Assembly: GCF_019801145.1 (NCBI RefSeq)
Contig: NZ_JAHVJQ010000001.1
Span: 744,001 to 808,000 of the forward strand
From: Leisingera aquaemixtae
Lineage (GTDB): Bacteria; Pseudomonadota; Alphaproteobacteria; Rhodobacterales; Rhodobacteraceae
Direction: 5' to 3'
Length of the DNA: 64,000 nucleotides
Position numbers and translations under genes: made by a program. Below the pieces are notes generated by a model. That model was not told the origin of the DNA. It saw nothing but the letters and a program-made list of their open reading frames with translations, and did not search any database. Below, in pieces: positions 1-8,065 of this stretch (its first letter is position 1; every line of letters begins with the position of its first letter).

Positions 1-220
1 CAAACCGTTTTTCCGCCGCCGCAAGGTTTGCCCGTTCTCGGGTGAAAATGCGCCGAAGATCGACTACAAAGACACCCGTCTGCTGCAGCGCTACATCTCT
101 GAGCGCGGCAAGATCGTGCCTTCGCGCATCACCGCCGTTTCGGCAAAGAAGCAGCGTGAGCTGGCCCGTGCTATCAAGCGCGCCCGCTTCCTCGCCCTGC
201 TGCCCTACGCCGTGAAGTAA
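1..220 (+). CDS. rpsR: 30S ribosomal protein S18 (5' end cut off)
   Basis: Ribosomal protein S18 of the small-subunit platform, where it pairs with S6. The reading frame enters at base 2 and reads [14 protein letters not shown] at its start, the conserved S18 N-terminus, through to ...LPYAVK and a TAA stop. Only the first three or four residues are missing. It lies 12 bases upstream of rplI, with a GGAGAT Shine-Dalgarno between them, which matches the usual rpsF-rpsR-rplI operon. Confidence 0.97.
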   Translation, partial: KPFFRRRKVCPFSGENAPKIDYKDTRLLQRYISERGKIVPSRITAVSAKKQRELARAIKRARFLALLPYAVK

Positions 221-232
221 GGAGATAAGCAG

Positions 233-844
233 ATGCAAGTTATCCTTCTTGAGCGCGTTGCAAAGCTGGGCCAGATGGGCGACGTCGTTGACGTGAAGCC
301 CGGGTTCGCCCGCAACTTCCTGCTGCCGCAGGGCAAGGCGAAAACCGCCTCCGAGTCCAACATCGCCGCCTTCGAGGCCCAGAAAGCGCAGCTGGAAGCG
401 CGCAACCTGGAGACCAAGAAAGAGGCCGAGGCTCTGGCAGAGAAGCTGGACGGCCAGCAGTTCATCGTGATTCGCTCCGCATCGGACGCGGGCGCGCTGT
501 ACGGCTCGGTCACCCCGCGCGACGCCGCCGAAGCCGCAACCGAAGCAGGTTTCTCGGTCGACAAGAAACAGGTCGCCCTGATCGCACCGATCAAGGAACT
601 GGGCCTGCATTCGGTCGCCGTCAAGCTGCACCCGGAAGTGGAAGTCGAAATCAAGCTGAACGTGGCCCGCTCCGAAGAGGAAGCCGAGCTGCAGGCATCG
701 GGCAAATCGATCCAGGAGCTGGCCGCCGAAGAGGAAGCCGCTGCTGAGTTCGAAATCTCCGAGCTGTTCGACGACATCGGCTCTGCCGCGTCTGACGACG
801 ACGAAGCACCGGTTGCCGACGCCGCTGGCGAAGAAACCAACTGA
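233..844 (+). CDS. rplI: 50S ribosomal protein L9
   Basis: L9 binds domain V of 23S rRNA at the base of the L1 stalk. The 203-residue product begins [19 protein letters not shown], the N-terminal L9 domain, followed by the long connecting helix (about 41-75) and the C-terminal domain to about residue 150. The remaining ~50 residues are an acidic Glu/Asp/Ala-rich tail. The protein is therefore longer than the ~150 residues of E. coli L9, as is common in Rhodobacteraceae. The start follows GGAGATAAGCAG. It is the last gene of the ribosomal operon and ends in a strong terminator. Confidence 0.97.
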   Translation: MQVILLERVAKLGQMGDVVDVKPGFARNFLLPQGKAKTASESNIAAFEAQKAQLEARNLETKKEAEALAEKLDGQQFIVIRSASDAGALYGSVTPRDAAEAATEAGFSVDKKQVALIAPIKELGLHSVAVKLHPEVEVEIKLNVARSEEEAELQASGKSIQELAAEEEAAAEFEISELFDDIGSAASDDDEAPVADAAGEETN

Positions 845-870
845 TCCTGTTCGGGACAGTGAGACATGGG

Positions 871-898
871 AAAGGCCGCCCTCCGGGGCGGCCTTTTT
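871..898 (+). terminator. Rho-independent terminator after rplI
   Basis: The stem AGGCCGCC/GGCGGCCT (873-880 with 887-894) has a short loop and is followed by a T run. It closes the rpsR-rplI transcript. Confidence 0.93.
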
Positions 899-1025
899 CG
901 TTCTGCCGGGCAGCCTTTGAAAAGCTGAGGCAAATTGCGCGCAAATCCCCTGCCCCGGAATAACCATCTGTTTGCCGCATTCGGCCAGAATAATCCGGGA
1001 GTGGAGTGAAAAAGGGGGATGCGCC

Positions 1026-1217
1026 ATGCAGGACGCATTGGAGAGTGAGGAGCTGGCCCTGCGACGGCGGCTGTTGTTCCGGCTGCTGCGCGGCAGCGGG
1101 CCGGGCCGGACGGCCGCCCGCGCCGAGACCATTTCGGAGCTGGTGCCGAAGGGGCTGATTGCGCCGGGCGAAAGCCTGTTCCAGCGGCCGCAGGCGGCGG
1201 AGCAGAAGCCGGCCTGA
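1026..1217 (+). CDS. Small hypothetical protein, 63 aa
   Basis: I do not recognise this gene. An ATG start at 1026 is preceded by GGGGGA at a good distance. The 63-residue product is rich in Arg, Leu and Glu, with an amphipathic N-terminal stretch (MQDALESEELALRRRLLFRLL) and a charged, Pro/Ala-rich end. There is no signal peptide or membrane span. An upstream in-frame ATG at 972 would add 18 residues but has no ribosome binding site. The gene stands alone on the plus strand after the rplI terminator. Coding is supported by the Shine-Dalgarno sequence only, so it could be spurious. Confidence 0.4.
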   Translation: MQDALESEELALRRRLLFRLLRGSGPGRTAARAETISELVPKGLIAPGESLFQRPQAAEQKPA

Positions 1218-1657
1218 TCCAGCCCTCAGGCTGCTGCAAGGGCTGCACCGCTGCAGGCTGCAACCCGTTTATCTGAACCCGGCGGATGTCCGCGCCAGCG
1301 CCTGTTGAGTGCCTGCTGCCGGTGGTTATAGGGACCGCGAAATTTGGGAAACAGCCGCGGTCCCCTCTGCCCGACATGGTCAGCTGCCCCACAGGCGTGA
1401 GGGGCAAACTGCCCTGAGGGTTGTTCTGCCTCAATGCGCAACACCAATATGTAGTGGCCCGCCATATTTAACAAACCTCTAATCATTAAAGTTTGAACCA
1501 CCCGGCGCGCGGCCTTGGAAGGGGGCTGGAACCGGCGGAATCCCCCGCAGCGGATGGCGGTTCCCCGCCGCTTCCCGAAGCCGCGGCACGGGCGCCGTTG
1601 CAGCCCGCCGGGATGCGGCTAATCTGCCGGTTGTGAGAAACCGCTTTCGGAGGCCGC
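1218..1657. other. 440-base gap with a hairpin and an AT-rich promoter-like stretch
   Basis: No convincing gene. There is a 9-base-pair inverted repeat at 1331-1364 (GGGACCGCG ... CGCGGTCCC) with a 16-base spacer and no T run. An AT-rich segment at about 1450-1500 stands out from the GC-rich surroundings and could hold the promoter of the downstream lipoprotein gene. Confidence 0.5.
1331..1364. repeat. Inverted repeat, 9-bp arms
   Basis: GGGACCGCG at 1331-1339 pairs perfectly with CGCGGTCCC at 1356-1364 across 16 bases. No T run follows on either strand, so a regulatory or RNA structure is as likely as a terminator. Confidence 0.6.
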
Positions 1658-2143
1658 ATGACGCGCCGCACCACTCTGATCTTGTTTATTGCCGCCGCAG
1701 TGCTGTCTGCCTGCGCCAGCACCGCCTCCCCGCCCGAGGTGTCCAGAGCCGCCCCGCCGCTCTACCCCAATGAGACGCCGGAACTGCGCCAGAAGATCAA
1801 CTACTGGGCAGACCACTACGAGGTCCCGCGCAGCCTGGTGCACCGGCTGGCGGTCCGCGAGAGCACCCACAGGCCCAAGGCGGTGAACCGCCCCTACTAC
1901 GGGCTGCTGCAGATCCTTCCCGCGACAGCGCGGTCGATGGGCTTCAAAGGCGAGCCTCAGGATCTGCTGGATGCCGATACCAACCTGCAGTTTTCCGTGA
2001 AATACCTCCGCGGCGCCTGGCTTCTGGCCGATGGCAGCCAGGATATGGCCGTCAAGCATTACTCGCGCGGCTATTACTACGAGGCCAAGCGCCGCGGCAT
2101 GCTGGTGGAAACCGGCCTGCGCCCGGCGCCTTCTGACAGCTGA
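1658..2143 (+). CDS. Lytic transglycosylase-like lipoprotein (SLT domain)
   Basis: Predicted peptidoglycan-cleaving lytic transglycosylase tethered to a membrane. The 161-residue product has a lipoprotein signal with lipobox LSAC (Cys19). A short SLT/goose-lysozyme-like domain follows: the catalytic-type Glu68 in AVREST, then YYGLLQILPATARSMGF, the GLxQI motif of family 1 transglycosylases, then LLDADTNLQFSVKYL. It is shorter than Slt or MltC and lacks their accessory domains. The gene appears to be monocistronic. The family assignment is firm; the physiological role is not known. Confidence 0.85.
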   Translation: MTRRTTLILFIAAAVLSACASTASPPEVSRAAPPLYPNETPELRQKINYWADHYEVPRSLVHRLAVRESTHRPKAVNRPYYGLLQILPATARSMGFKGEPQDLLDADTNLQFSVKYLRGAWLLADGSQDMAVKHYSRGYYYEAKRRGMLVETGLRPAPSDS

Positions 2144-2158
2144 AACCTGCCCGTCAGC

Positions 2159-2240
2159 AGCGCCCCGCAGGGGCGCTGCCCGGCCCAACGGGCCGCGGCG
2201 CTGTCCGCAGGACGGCGCCAAGGGCGGGCGGGAGCACCTG
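2159..2240. repeat. Composite hairpin repeat, copy A
   Basis: Three hairpins in a row: AGCGCCCC/GGGGCGCT (2159-2177), GGCCC-AAC-GGGCC (2182-2194) and a 10-base-pair stem with one G-T pair (2197-2219). The word GGGCGGGAG follows at 2226-2234. The same words, GCCCAACGGGCC and GGGCGGGAG, occur in the same order at 41131-41220, so this looks like a dispersed intergenic repeat family. Confidence 0.6.
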
Positions 2241-2387
2241 TTTTCCCGACCCAGTCTTTCCTGCCCGTCCTTTCCTGACTGGCATCGCCTGCCTGCAAGG
2301 CCGAACGCTTCGCCCCGCAGCGAAGCGTCCTTTCCCGCAGCTTCGCCTGCCTGGGGTATCCAGTTCCAATCAACACTGGAGTCCCTT

Positions 2388-2831
2388 ATGAAAATGCCCG
2401 AATTGAAGACCGGCAGGTTTAACCCCGAAGACGGTTTTCGGATCACCGTCCAGGTACCCGAAACCCGCGCACAGAGGATCGTTGATGCGGTTTTGGCGGT
2501 CACAGCCCTGAAATACGGCGACTATGATCGCGTGACCTTTCAAGCAGCGGCGGGCAAACAGAGCTTCCGGTCGCTGGGGAGCGGGCGGAACAGGGCGACC
2601 GAGGCTGCCGTTCAGGTGCCATGCGTGGAGCTGTCATTTTTCCTGGCCCGCGATGACGCCGGGGCCGCACGGGTTCTGGAAAGCATCTACGCCGCACACC
2701 CTTACGAGGAGCCCGTGATCTATGTGGCACCCTGCATGCGGACGCTCCATATCCGGGGGCTGGATGAAGACAATCCCAACAGGTTCTGGAACAGCCCGAG
2801 CGAGGACTGGGTGCCGGAAGAACACCGTTAG
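2388..2831 (+). CDS. YqfO/NIF3-type regulatory-domain protein
   Basis: A 147-residue protein resembling the ferredoxin-like 'YqfO' insert domain of NIF3/DUF34 proteins, a fold related to PII and CutA. The diagnostic HPYEEP motif lies near residue 105, preceded by an alternating strand/helix pattern and the segment YGDYDRVTFQAAAGKQSFR in place of the usual Gly-rich loop. The NIF3 metal-binding domains are absent, so this is the stand-alone form. The start at 2388 has TGGAG six bases upstream. Its molecular role is not established; ligand or metal sensing is inferred from the fold only. Confidence 0.7.
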   Translation: MKMPELKTGRFNPEDGFRITVQVPETRAQRIVDAVLAVTALKYGDYDRVTFQAAAGKQSFRSLGSGRNRATEAAVQVPCVELSFFLARDDAGAARVLESIYAAHPYEEPVIYVAPCMRTLHIRGLDEDNPNRFWNSPSEDWVPEEHR

Positions 2832-2874
2832 ATACGGCAGAACCGGCAGACCGGTGCCCGTCCCGCGCAACGAA

Positions 2875-2899
2875 AAAGGCCGCCCAAAGGGCGGCCTTT
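2875..2899. terminator. Bidirectional terminator between the YqfO-like gene and tig
   Basis: The perfect stem AAAGGCCGCCC/GGGCGGCCTTT has a 3-base loop. On the minus strand it continues into a T run, so it chiefly terminates tig, and it may also serve the convergent plus-strand gene. Confidence 0.9.
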
Positions 2900-2924
2900 C
2901 CGTAAGTCATGGAAGGAAGAAGGA

Positions 2925-4256
2925 TCAGTCCTCTTCCAGCTCCTCAACGGCTTTCTGCAGCTCGTCCTTGGAGATCTCTTTCTCGGTGACTTTGGCCTGT
3001 TCGACGATGTGGTCGACAACCTTGTCTTCAAAGATCGGCGCGCGCAGTTGCTGCTGCATCTGGGCGTTCTGCTGGATGAACTCGAAGAACTGGCGTTCCT
3101 GGCCCGGGTACTGGCGGGCTTGCTGCATGATCGCCTGGGTCATTTCGGCGTCGGTCACTTCGACCTCGGCTTTCTGGCCCAGCTCGGCCAGCAGCAGGCC
3201 CAGGCGGACGCGGCGCTCGGCCAGCTTGGTGTGCTCTTCGGTGGCTTCGATCTCACCGTGGTCGTGGCCGTGCACTTCCGGGTTTTCCTCGTGCCACAGC
3301 TGGTGCGCGATCTGCTTGGCTTCGGCGTCGACCAGCGACGGCGGCAGGTCGAAGGAGACCAGCGTGTCCAGCTTGTCCAGCAGCGCGCGCTTCATCACCG
3401 CGCGGGCGGCACCGGCGTATTCGGCTTCCAGGCGCTCGGAGATCTGGCCCTTCAGCGCGTCCAGGTCGTCGGCGCCGAATTTCTTGGCCAGCTCGTCGTC
3501 GATCTCAGCCGCTTTCGGGGCTTTCACTTCCTTGACGGTGCAGGAGAACACGGCCTCTTTGCCGGCCAGGTGCTCTGCGCCGTATTCCTCGGGGAAGGAC
3601 ACGGTCACGTCTTTTTCTTCACCGGCCTTGGTGCCGACCAGCTGCTCTTCGAAGCCGGGGATGAAGGAGTTGGAGCCCAGCACCAGCGGGTAGTCGTCGC
3701 CTGCGCCGCCGTCGAAGGCTTCGCCGTCGATCTTGCCGACGAAGTCGATCACGACCTGGTCGCCGTCTTCGGCTGCTGCGCCCTCTTCGCGGGCTTCGAA
3801 TTCCTTGGCGGTTTCGGCCAGGTTGTTCAGCGCCTCGGTGACGGCTTCTTCTTCAGCCTTCACAACCAGCTTTTCCAGCTCGACGCCGGAGAAGTCGACT
3901 TCGGGGATTTCCGGCAGTGCCTCGTAGGACATCTCGACGTTGACGTCGTCGCCTTCTTTCCAGTCTTCGTTGGTCATCTTGACTTCGGGCTGCAGCGCCG
4001 GACGGTCGCCGCTGTCCTCGAAATGCTTGTTCATGGCGCCGTCGATGGATTCCTGCATCGCTTCGCCCATCAGGCGCTGGCCGAACTGCTTTTTCAGCAG
4101 CGCCATCGGCACCTTGCCCTTGCGGAAACCCTTCATTTCGATTTCCGGCTGGGCTTCGACCAGCTTTTCGTTGACCTTCTCGTCCAGCTCGGCGGCGGTG
4201 ACGGTGATGGCGTAGCCGCGTTTCAGACCTTCGTTCAGCGTCTCGGTGACCTGCAT
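2925..4256 (-). CDS. tig: Trigger factor, ribosome-associated chaperone and prolyl isomerase
   Basis: Trigger factor docks at the ribosome exit tunnel through L23 and shelters nascent chains. The 443-residue product has the ribosome-binding domain with the signature GFRKGKVP near residues 43-50. The FKBP-type PPIase domain follows (about 160-245, [21 protein letters not shown] ...), then the helical chaperone domain and an acidic C-terminus. I place the start at 4256 ([13 protein letters not shown]), with GGGGA five bases upstream; an ATG four codons earlier lies within that Shine-Dalgarno region. Monocistronic, ending in the terminator at 2875-2899. Confidence 0.96.
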   Translation of the reverse strand: MQVTETLNEGLKRGYAITVTAAELDEKVNEKLVEAQPEIEMKGFRKGKVPMALLKKQFGQRLMGEAMQESIDGAMNKHFEDSGDRPALQPEVKMTNEDWKEGDDVNVEMSYEALPEIPEVDFSGVELEKLVVKAEEEAVTEALNNLAETAKEFEAREEGAAAEDGDQVVIDFVGKIDGEAFDGGAGDDYPLVLGSNSFIPGFEEQLVGTKAGEEKDVTVSFPEEYGAEHLAGKEAVFSCTVKEVKAPKAAEIDDELAKKFGADDLDALKGQISERLEAEYAGAARAVMKRALLDKLDTLVSFDLPPSLVDAEAKQIAHQLWHEENPEVHGHDHGEIEATEEHTKLAERRVRLGLLLAELGQKAEVEVTDAEMTQAIMQQARQYPGQERQFFEFIQQNAQMQQQLRAPIFEDKVVDHIVEQAKVTEKEISKDELQKAVEELEED

Positions 4257-4395
4257 CCTATTCCCCATAGAGATTCGGGGCCCCTGCGGAGGTGCCCCCA
4301 GACAATTTGCGGTCTTCTATTTCCCCCGGCGCCCCGGCGCAAGGGGCATTGCCGGATTGCCGGGCAATCCCGCGGATTTCCGGCCCCCGAAAACG

Positions 4396-4424
4396 AAAAA
4401 ACACGCCCTCGAAGGGGCGTGTTT
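4396..4424 (-). terminator. Terminator of the first porin gene
   Basis: The stem ACACGCCC/GGGCGTGT (4401-4408 with 4415-4422) is followed on the minus strand by a run of T. It lies about 30 bases beyond the porin stop. Confidence 0.92.
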
Positions 4425-4452
4425 CCGGTTCTGCGTCCGAGGGAATGACGCG

Positions 4453-5571
4453 TCAGAACTTCCAGCGGGCGCCGGCCAGGATCACATCGGCGTCCTGGTA
4501 GGTGGTGGCGCTGGTGTCGTCGTAGGAATAGTCGCGGTAGGCTAGGTAGGTCTCGACGTTCAGCGCGTCGATCTTCTGGACCGCGGCCACGCCCCAGGAT
4601 TCGGCGCTGTCGCCGTCGGTGACCATGTCGGAGCCGTCGTAGTAGTCGACCGAGAAGGAGGTCGAGCCGGCAGAGATCAGGTCCGCGGTGTAGCCCAGCT
4701 TGGCATAGGCATAGGAGCCTGCGATGTCGCGCTCGCCCGCAGCCAGGTTCAGCGACAGGCCGGTGGCCTTGTGCAGTACCGCAAAGGAGCCGGAGATGTC
4801 GCGGTAGTCTTCCTCACCGGTCTGTTCGGTCCAGGAGGCGCCGATGCCGGTGTCGATGGCGAAGCCCGCCGCGTCGTCATTGGCCCATCGCACCGCGACG
4901 TCATAGCTCTCGCGGTCGTTGGCGTCCTTCAGCACGTCGGTGCCCCAGGAGGTCGACAGGGTGAAACCCGCGAGGTCCGGCGAATCATAGCGGACGCGGC
5001 CCAGGCGGCCGCCGTCCAGATCAGTGAAGGCATCGCCGATATCCACGCTGCTGAGCGCGCCGGCGCCGGTGCGGAAGGCATAGCCGCCCGCCGAGTCGGC
5101 GACCGAGTTGGATGAGCCGAGGCCGGTGCCGGAGAAATCAGCGCCGGTGATGCCGTCGGTCGCCATCGAGCCCTGACCGGCCGAGAAGCGGCCATAGCGC
5201 GCGGTGTCGAACTGGAAGTCGACATGGCGGATGTTGGTGCGGTCCCAGCTCAGGTTGTCGCCGGTCGTCAGCTGGCTGACACCGTCAGAGCCGCGGAAGC
5301 CGAACGCGGTTTCAAAACGGAACCGCAGGGTGTTCTCGCCGTAAGCCTGCTCCAGCTCGAAGCCGACGCGCGAGTTCGACGCCTCGTTGTCGACCAGACG
5401 GTTGAAGTCCTCTTCGCCGTCGTCAAAGGACTGGTAAGCGGGGTTGAACTGGCCGTACCAGCGGAAGCTGCCGCCGGTGTCATTGGTGTAGGTGGGGCCT
5501 GCAAATGCCGGGGCCGCAAGTGCCGCTGCGAGGGAGGCTGCGCCGGCGCGGGCTGCAATCTTGGTTTTCAT
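4453..5571 (-). CDS. Outer-membrane porin (Gram-negative porin family)
   Basis: Predicted 16-stranded general porin for diffusion of small solutes across the outer membrane. The 372-residue precursor has a clear signal peptide (MKTKIAARAGAASLAAALAAPAFA). The mature chain opens with a Gly/aromatic-rich strand containing RWYGQFNPAYQSFDDG and ends in ...ILAGARWKF, the C-terminal aromatic that BamA recognises. Strands are rich in alternating hydrophobic residues and Asp/Ser/Gly turns. The start at 5571 has AGGAGA eight bases upstream; longer in-frame extensions would bury the signal peptide. It is a clear paralogue of the porin at 5922-7043, each with its own terminator. Confidence 0.92.
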   Translation of the reverse strand: MKTKIAARAGAASLAAALAAPAFAGPTYTNDTGGSFRWYGQFNPAYQSFDDGEEDFNRLVDNEASNSRVGFELEQAYGENTLRFRFETAFGFRGSDGVSQLTTGDNLSWDRTNIRHVDFQFDTARYGRFSAGQGSMATDGITGADFSGTGLGSSNSVADSAGGYAFRTGAGALSSVDIGDAFTDLDGGRLGRVRYDSPDLAGFTLSTSWGTDVLKDANDRESYDVAVRWANDDAAGFAIDTGIGASWTEQTGEEDYRDISGSFAVLHKATGLSLNLAAGERDIAGSYAYAKLGYTADLISAGSTSFSVDYYDGSDMVTDGDSAESWGVAAVQKIDALNVETYLAYRDYSYDDTSATTYQDADVILAGARWKF

Positions 5572-5861
5572 TTTCTGTCTCCTGTTCCGTCGCTTACGGC
5601 CGCTGTCCGGCACAGGCCGGCGCAGGAGCCGAGGGAGCCTCCGTGCGCGTGGCATGAAGTCCGGGTCAGATGACCGCTGCGACAATTGTGAAAATCTGCT
5701 CGTGGCAAAAAATCACCTGCACCCTAGCGCTGGCACGGACCGGGAGATGTGAAGACGATTACGTTTGCGCCCCGCCTGACGCAAAGCAGCTATGCCGCGT
5801 GCGCAACCCTGGGCCGGACTTCAGCCGGGTCCGCCGCCGCCGGAGACCAGGGCAGCCCGCA

Positions 5862-5895
5862 AACGAAAAGCGCCCCGGGTTCCCGGAGCGCTCTT
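5862..5895 (-). terminator. Terminator of the second porin gene
   Basis: The stem AGCGCCCCGGG/CCCGGAGCGCT (5869-5879 with 5882-5892) has one G-T pair and is followed on the minus strand by TTTTCG. It lies directly after the porin stop. Confidence 0.85.
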
Positions 5896-5921
5896 TGACG
5901 TTTCGAAGCTTGCTCTGCAGG

Positions 5922-7043
5922 TCAGAACCGCCAGCGCGCGCCCAGAACCCAGGTTGTCAGATCCTGATAGGTCGCAGCGGCATCCTCATATTCATACTCC
6001 TGATAGGTCAGGTAGATATCGGTATTTATGCTGTCGACCTTCTGGGCCACGCCGACGCCCCAGCCCTTGGCGCTGGAGCCGGTGACATTGAAGTCCTCGC
6101 CGTCGTAGTAATGCACCCCGAGCCCGGTCTTGCCCCAGGGCAGCCAATTGTCGGTCTCATAGCCGATCTTGGCGTAGTAATAGCTGGGATCGCTGGCCCC
6201 CGCCGCATCGTTGTCCCGGCTGCCGCCTGCAACGGTGAAGCTGATGCCGCTGTCCAGCAGCACCGAGGCAGAACCGATCACGTCGGAGCGTTCATCGCCG
6301 GCATCGTCGCGCACCTGGTAGGCCAGCGAGGCGGCGAAATTGGTGGAACCGAACTCCTGCCCGTAGCGCAAGCCAATGTCATAGTAGTCGGCGTCGTCTC
6401 CGGACGACAGGATGTTCTGGCCCCAGGCGATGCCGGCAGAGAAGCCGTTCAGATCCGGGGTGTCATAACGGATGCGGCCGCGGCGGGAGCCGTCGAGGTT
6501 ATCAAAGGCAGAGGCAACCGCAGGCCCGCTCAGCGCGCCCGCCGTGTCCCGGAACAGGAAGCCCGCGTTGGCGTCCGCGGGATAGGAATAGAGCGCCGTG
6601 CCGACATAGGAGAGGTCGGTTTCAGCGGCGCCGTCCGCCACCATGCTGCCCTGCCCGGCGGAGAACTTGCCCCAGCCTCCTTCCAGCCAGAAGTCCACGT
6701 GGCGCAGGTCGGCGCGGGTCCAGCCGCTGTAGTCCGAGCCGAACTGGTTCACTTCGGTCGAGTTCGGGAAGCCCAATCCGGTTTCGAACCGGAAGCCGAA
6801 AGTATTGGCCCCGATCGGCTGAATCAGCCGCAAGCCGACGCGGGAGCGGGACAGGTCATTGTCGAGCAGGTTGGTTTCGGTCTGTTCGCCATCGTCGACC
6901 GAGATGATGGCGGGGTTGAACTGGCCATAGATTTCAACATAGCCGCCGGAGTTGTTTTCGTATTTCAGCTCAGCCAGGGCCGGCTGTCCCAGGACGCACA
7001 AAGCGGCGCCCGCCGCGGTGGATGTTTTCAGAAGACGTTTCAC
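5922..7043 (-). CDS. Outer-membrane porin, paralogue, probable GTG start
   Basis: Second general porin of the same family, 373 residues. It has a signal peptide ending ALCVLGQPALA and a mature start with the same plan as its neighbour: a Tyr/Asn/Gly-rich first strand, YGQFNPAIISVDDGEQ, RSRVGLRL and FRFETGLGF. It ends in VLGARWRF with the terminal Phe. I choose the GTG at 7043 because AAGGGGG lies six bases upstream. The ATG at 7049 directly abuts that Shine-Dalgarno and would be poorly placed. The tandem arrangement suggests duplication followed by divergence. Confidence 0.9.
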   Translation of the reverse strand: MKRLLKTSTAAGAALCVLGQPALAELKYENNSGGYVEIYGQFNPAIISVDDGEQTETNLLDNDLSRSRVGLRLIQPIGANTFGFRFETGLGFPNSTEVNQFGSDYSGWTRADLRHVDFWLEGGWGKFSAGQGSMVADGAAETDLSYVGTALYSYPADANAGFLFRDTAGALSGPAVASAFDNLDGSRRGRIRYDTPDLNGFSAGIAWGQNILSSGDDADYYDIGLRYGQEFGSTNFAASLAYQVRDDAGDERSDVIGSASVLLDSGISFTVAGGSRDNDAAGASDPSYYYAKIGYETDNWLPWGKTGLGVHYYDGEDFNVTGSSAKGWGVGVAQKVDSINTDIYLTYQEYEYEDAAATYQDLTTWVLGARWRF

Positions 7044-7225
7044 GGCCATCCCCCTTAGTAACAATATACTGATGAACATTTGTGTCGGCCGCTGTTCGCA
7101 ATCGGCCGGGGCGAAGTATAGCACAGGCGCGGCCAAAGCGGAAAATCTATCCGGCCTCAGGGTTAAACCGGCCATCGGCTGCCGCGACCTGGAGCTGAAG
7201 CCACCTATGCAAATACGCTGGAAAA

Positions 7226-7310
7226 TGGTGCGGGTGAAGGGACTTGAACCCCCACGCCTTGCGGCGCCAGAACCTAAATCTGGTGCGTCTACCAATTCCG
7301 CCACACCCGC
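7226..7310 (-). tRNA. tRNA-Leu, anticodon TAG
   Basis: Read on the minus strand this starts GCGGGTGTGGCGGAATTGG and ends CACCCGC-A-CCA, with the acceptor stem GCGGGTG/CACCCGC. The anticodon stem CCAGA/TCTGG encloses TTTAGGT (anticodon TAG). There is a long class II variable arm and a T-loop GTTCAAGTC. The CCA end is encoded. It reads CUA/CUG-type leucine codons. Confidence 0.96.
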
Positions 7311-7531
7311 ACGGCACGAAAGGCGTGCCCCTCGTGTGACGCGCTCAATAGCAAAGCTTGGCGGGGGATGCGAGCGGAAATCGCGCCCCGCAGGCCATTG
7401 TGCAAAACGGCAACAATCCGTCCGGAATATCGCAACAATGAGCGGTTTTTCGCGCAAAAAGGCTGGGCCTGGAATCCGGTTGTGCCGTAGTTTGGCAAAA
7501 AAAGTCTGAGGCAGACAAAGCGAGCAACAAC

Positions 7532-8059
7532 ATGAAACCGTTTGGAAATGCGGCCCTGCGCGCGCAAATGGCGATGCGCGGCCAGGCACAGCCCCGGCGG
7601 CTGTTTCAAGGCAGCCAGAACATCAGCCTCTTGCGCGGCACCATCGTGCTGACCCGCGAGGGCGAGCGCGCCGCCGAGGATATCAAGGCAGGCGACAGCC
7701 TGATCACCCGCACGCAAGGCATGGCCCAGGTAGAGGCGGTGCGGACCCGCCGCGCGATGCTGCAGGCGGTGTGCTTTGCCGCCGGCTCGCTTGGCGACAC
7801 CCTCGGCGAGGGCGATCTGACCGTGCCCTGGGACCAGCGCATCCTGGTGCGCGACTGGCGCGCCAAGGCAATGTTCGGCCAGCCGCAGGCGGTGGTGCCG
7901 GCCTATGAGCTGGTGGACGGCGAATTCATCCGCGACCTGGGCCTGCAGATGATGGAGCTGACGGTGCTGGAGTTCTCCCGCCCGCATGTGATCTATGCAG
8001 GCGGTCTGGAGCTGTCTGCGGCCGCCGCGCCGCAGGAGGACCTGCGCCCGGCGGCCTGA
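7532..8059 (+). CDS. Hint-domain protein lacking the usual catalytic cysteine
   Basis: A 175-residue protein of the Hedgehog/intein (Hint_2) type common in Rhodobacterales. Recognisable segments are GTIVLTREGERAAEDIKAGD (residues 36-55) and LITRTQGMAQVEAV, followed by a run resembling VPWDQRILVRDWRAKAMFG and a late LxLxxPHVIYAGGL. In autoprocessing Hint domains a Cys starts this fold about four residues before the GT. Here that stretch reads NISLLRGT, so self-cleavage through a cysteine thioester looks impossible. It may be a degenerate or purely structural Hint. There is no signal peptide and only a weak ribosome binding site. Confidence 0.7.
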   Translation: MKPFGNAALRAQMAMRGQAQPRRLFQGSQNISLLRGTIVLTREGERAAEDIKAGDSLITRTQGMAQVEAVRTRRAMLQAVCFAAGSLGDTLGEGDLTVPWDQRILVRDWRAKAMFGQPQAVVPAYELVDGEFIRDLGLQMMELTVLEFSRPHVIYAGGLELSAAAAPQEDLRPAA

Positions 8060-8065
8060 GGCGGC

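Noticed and set aside
2925-4268. Longer start of trigger factor at 4268
   Set aside because: The ATG at 4268 is part of the Shine-Dalgarno region of the 4256 start, and family members begin MQVTET.
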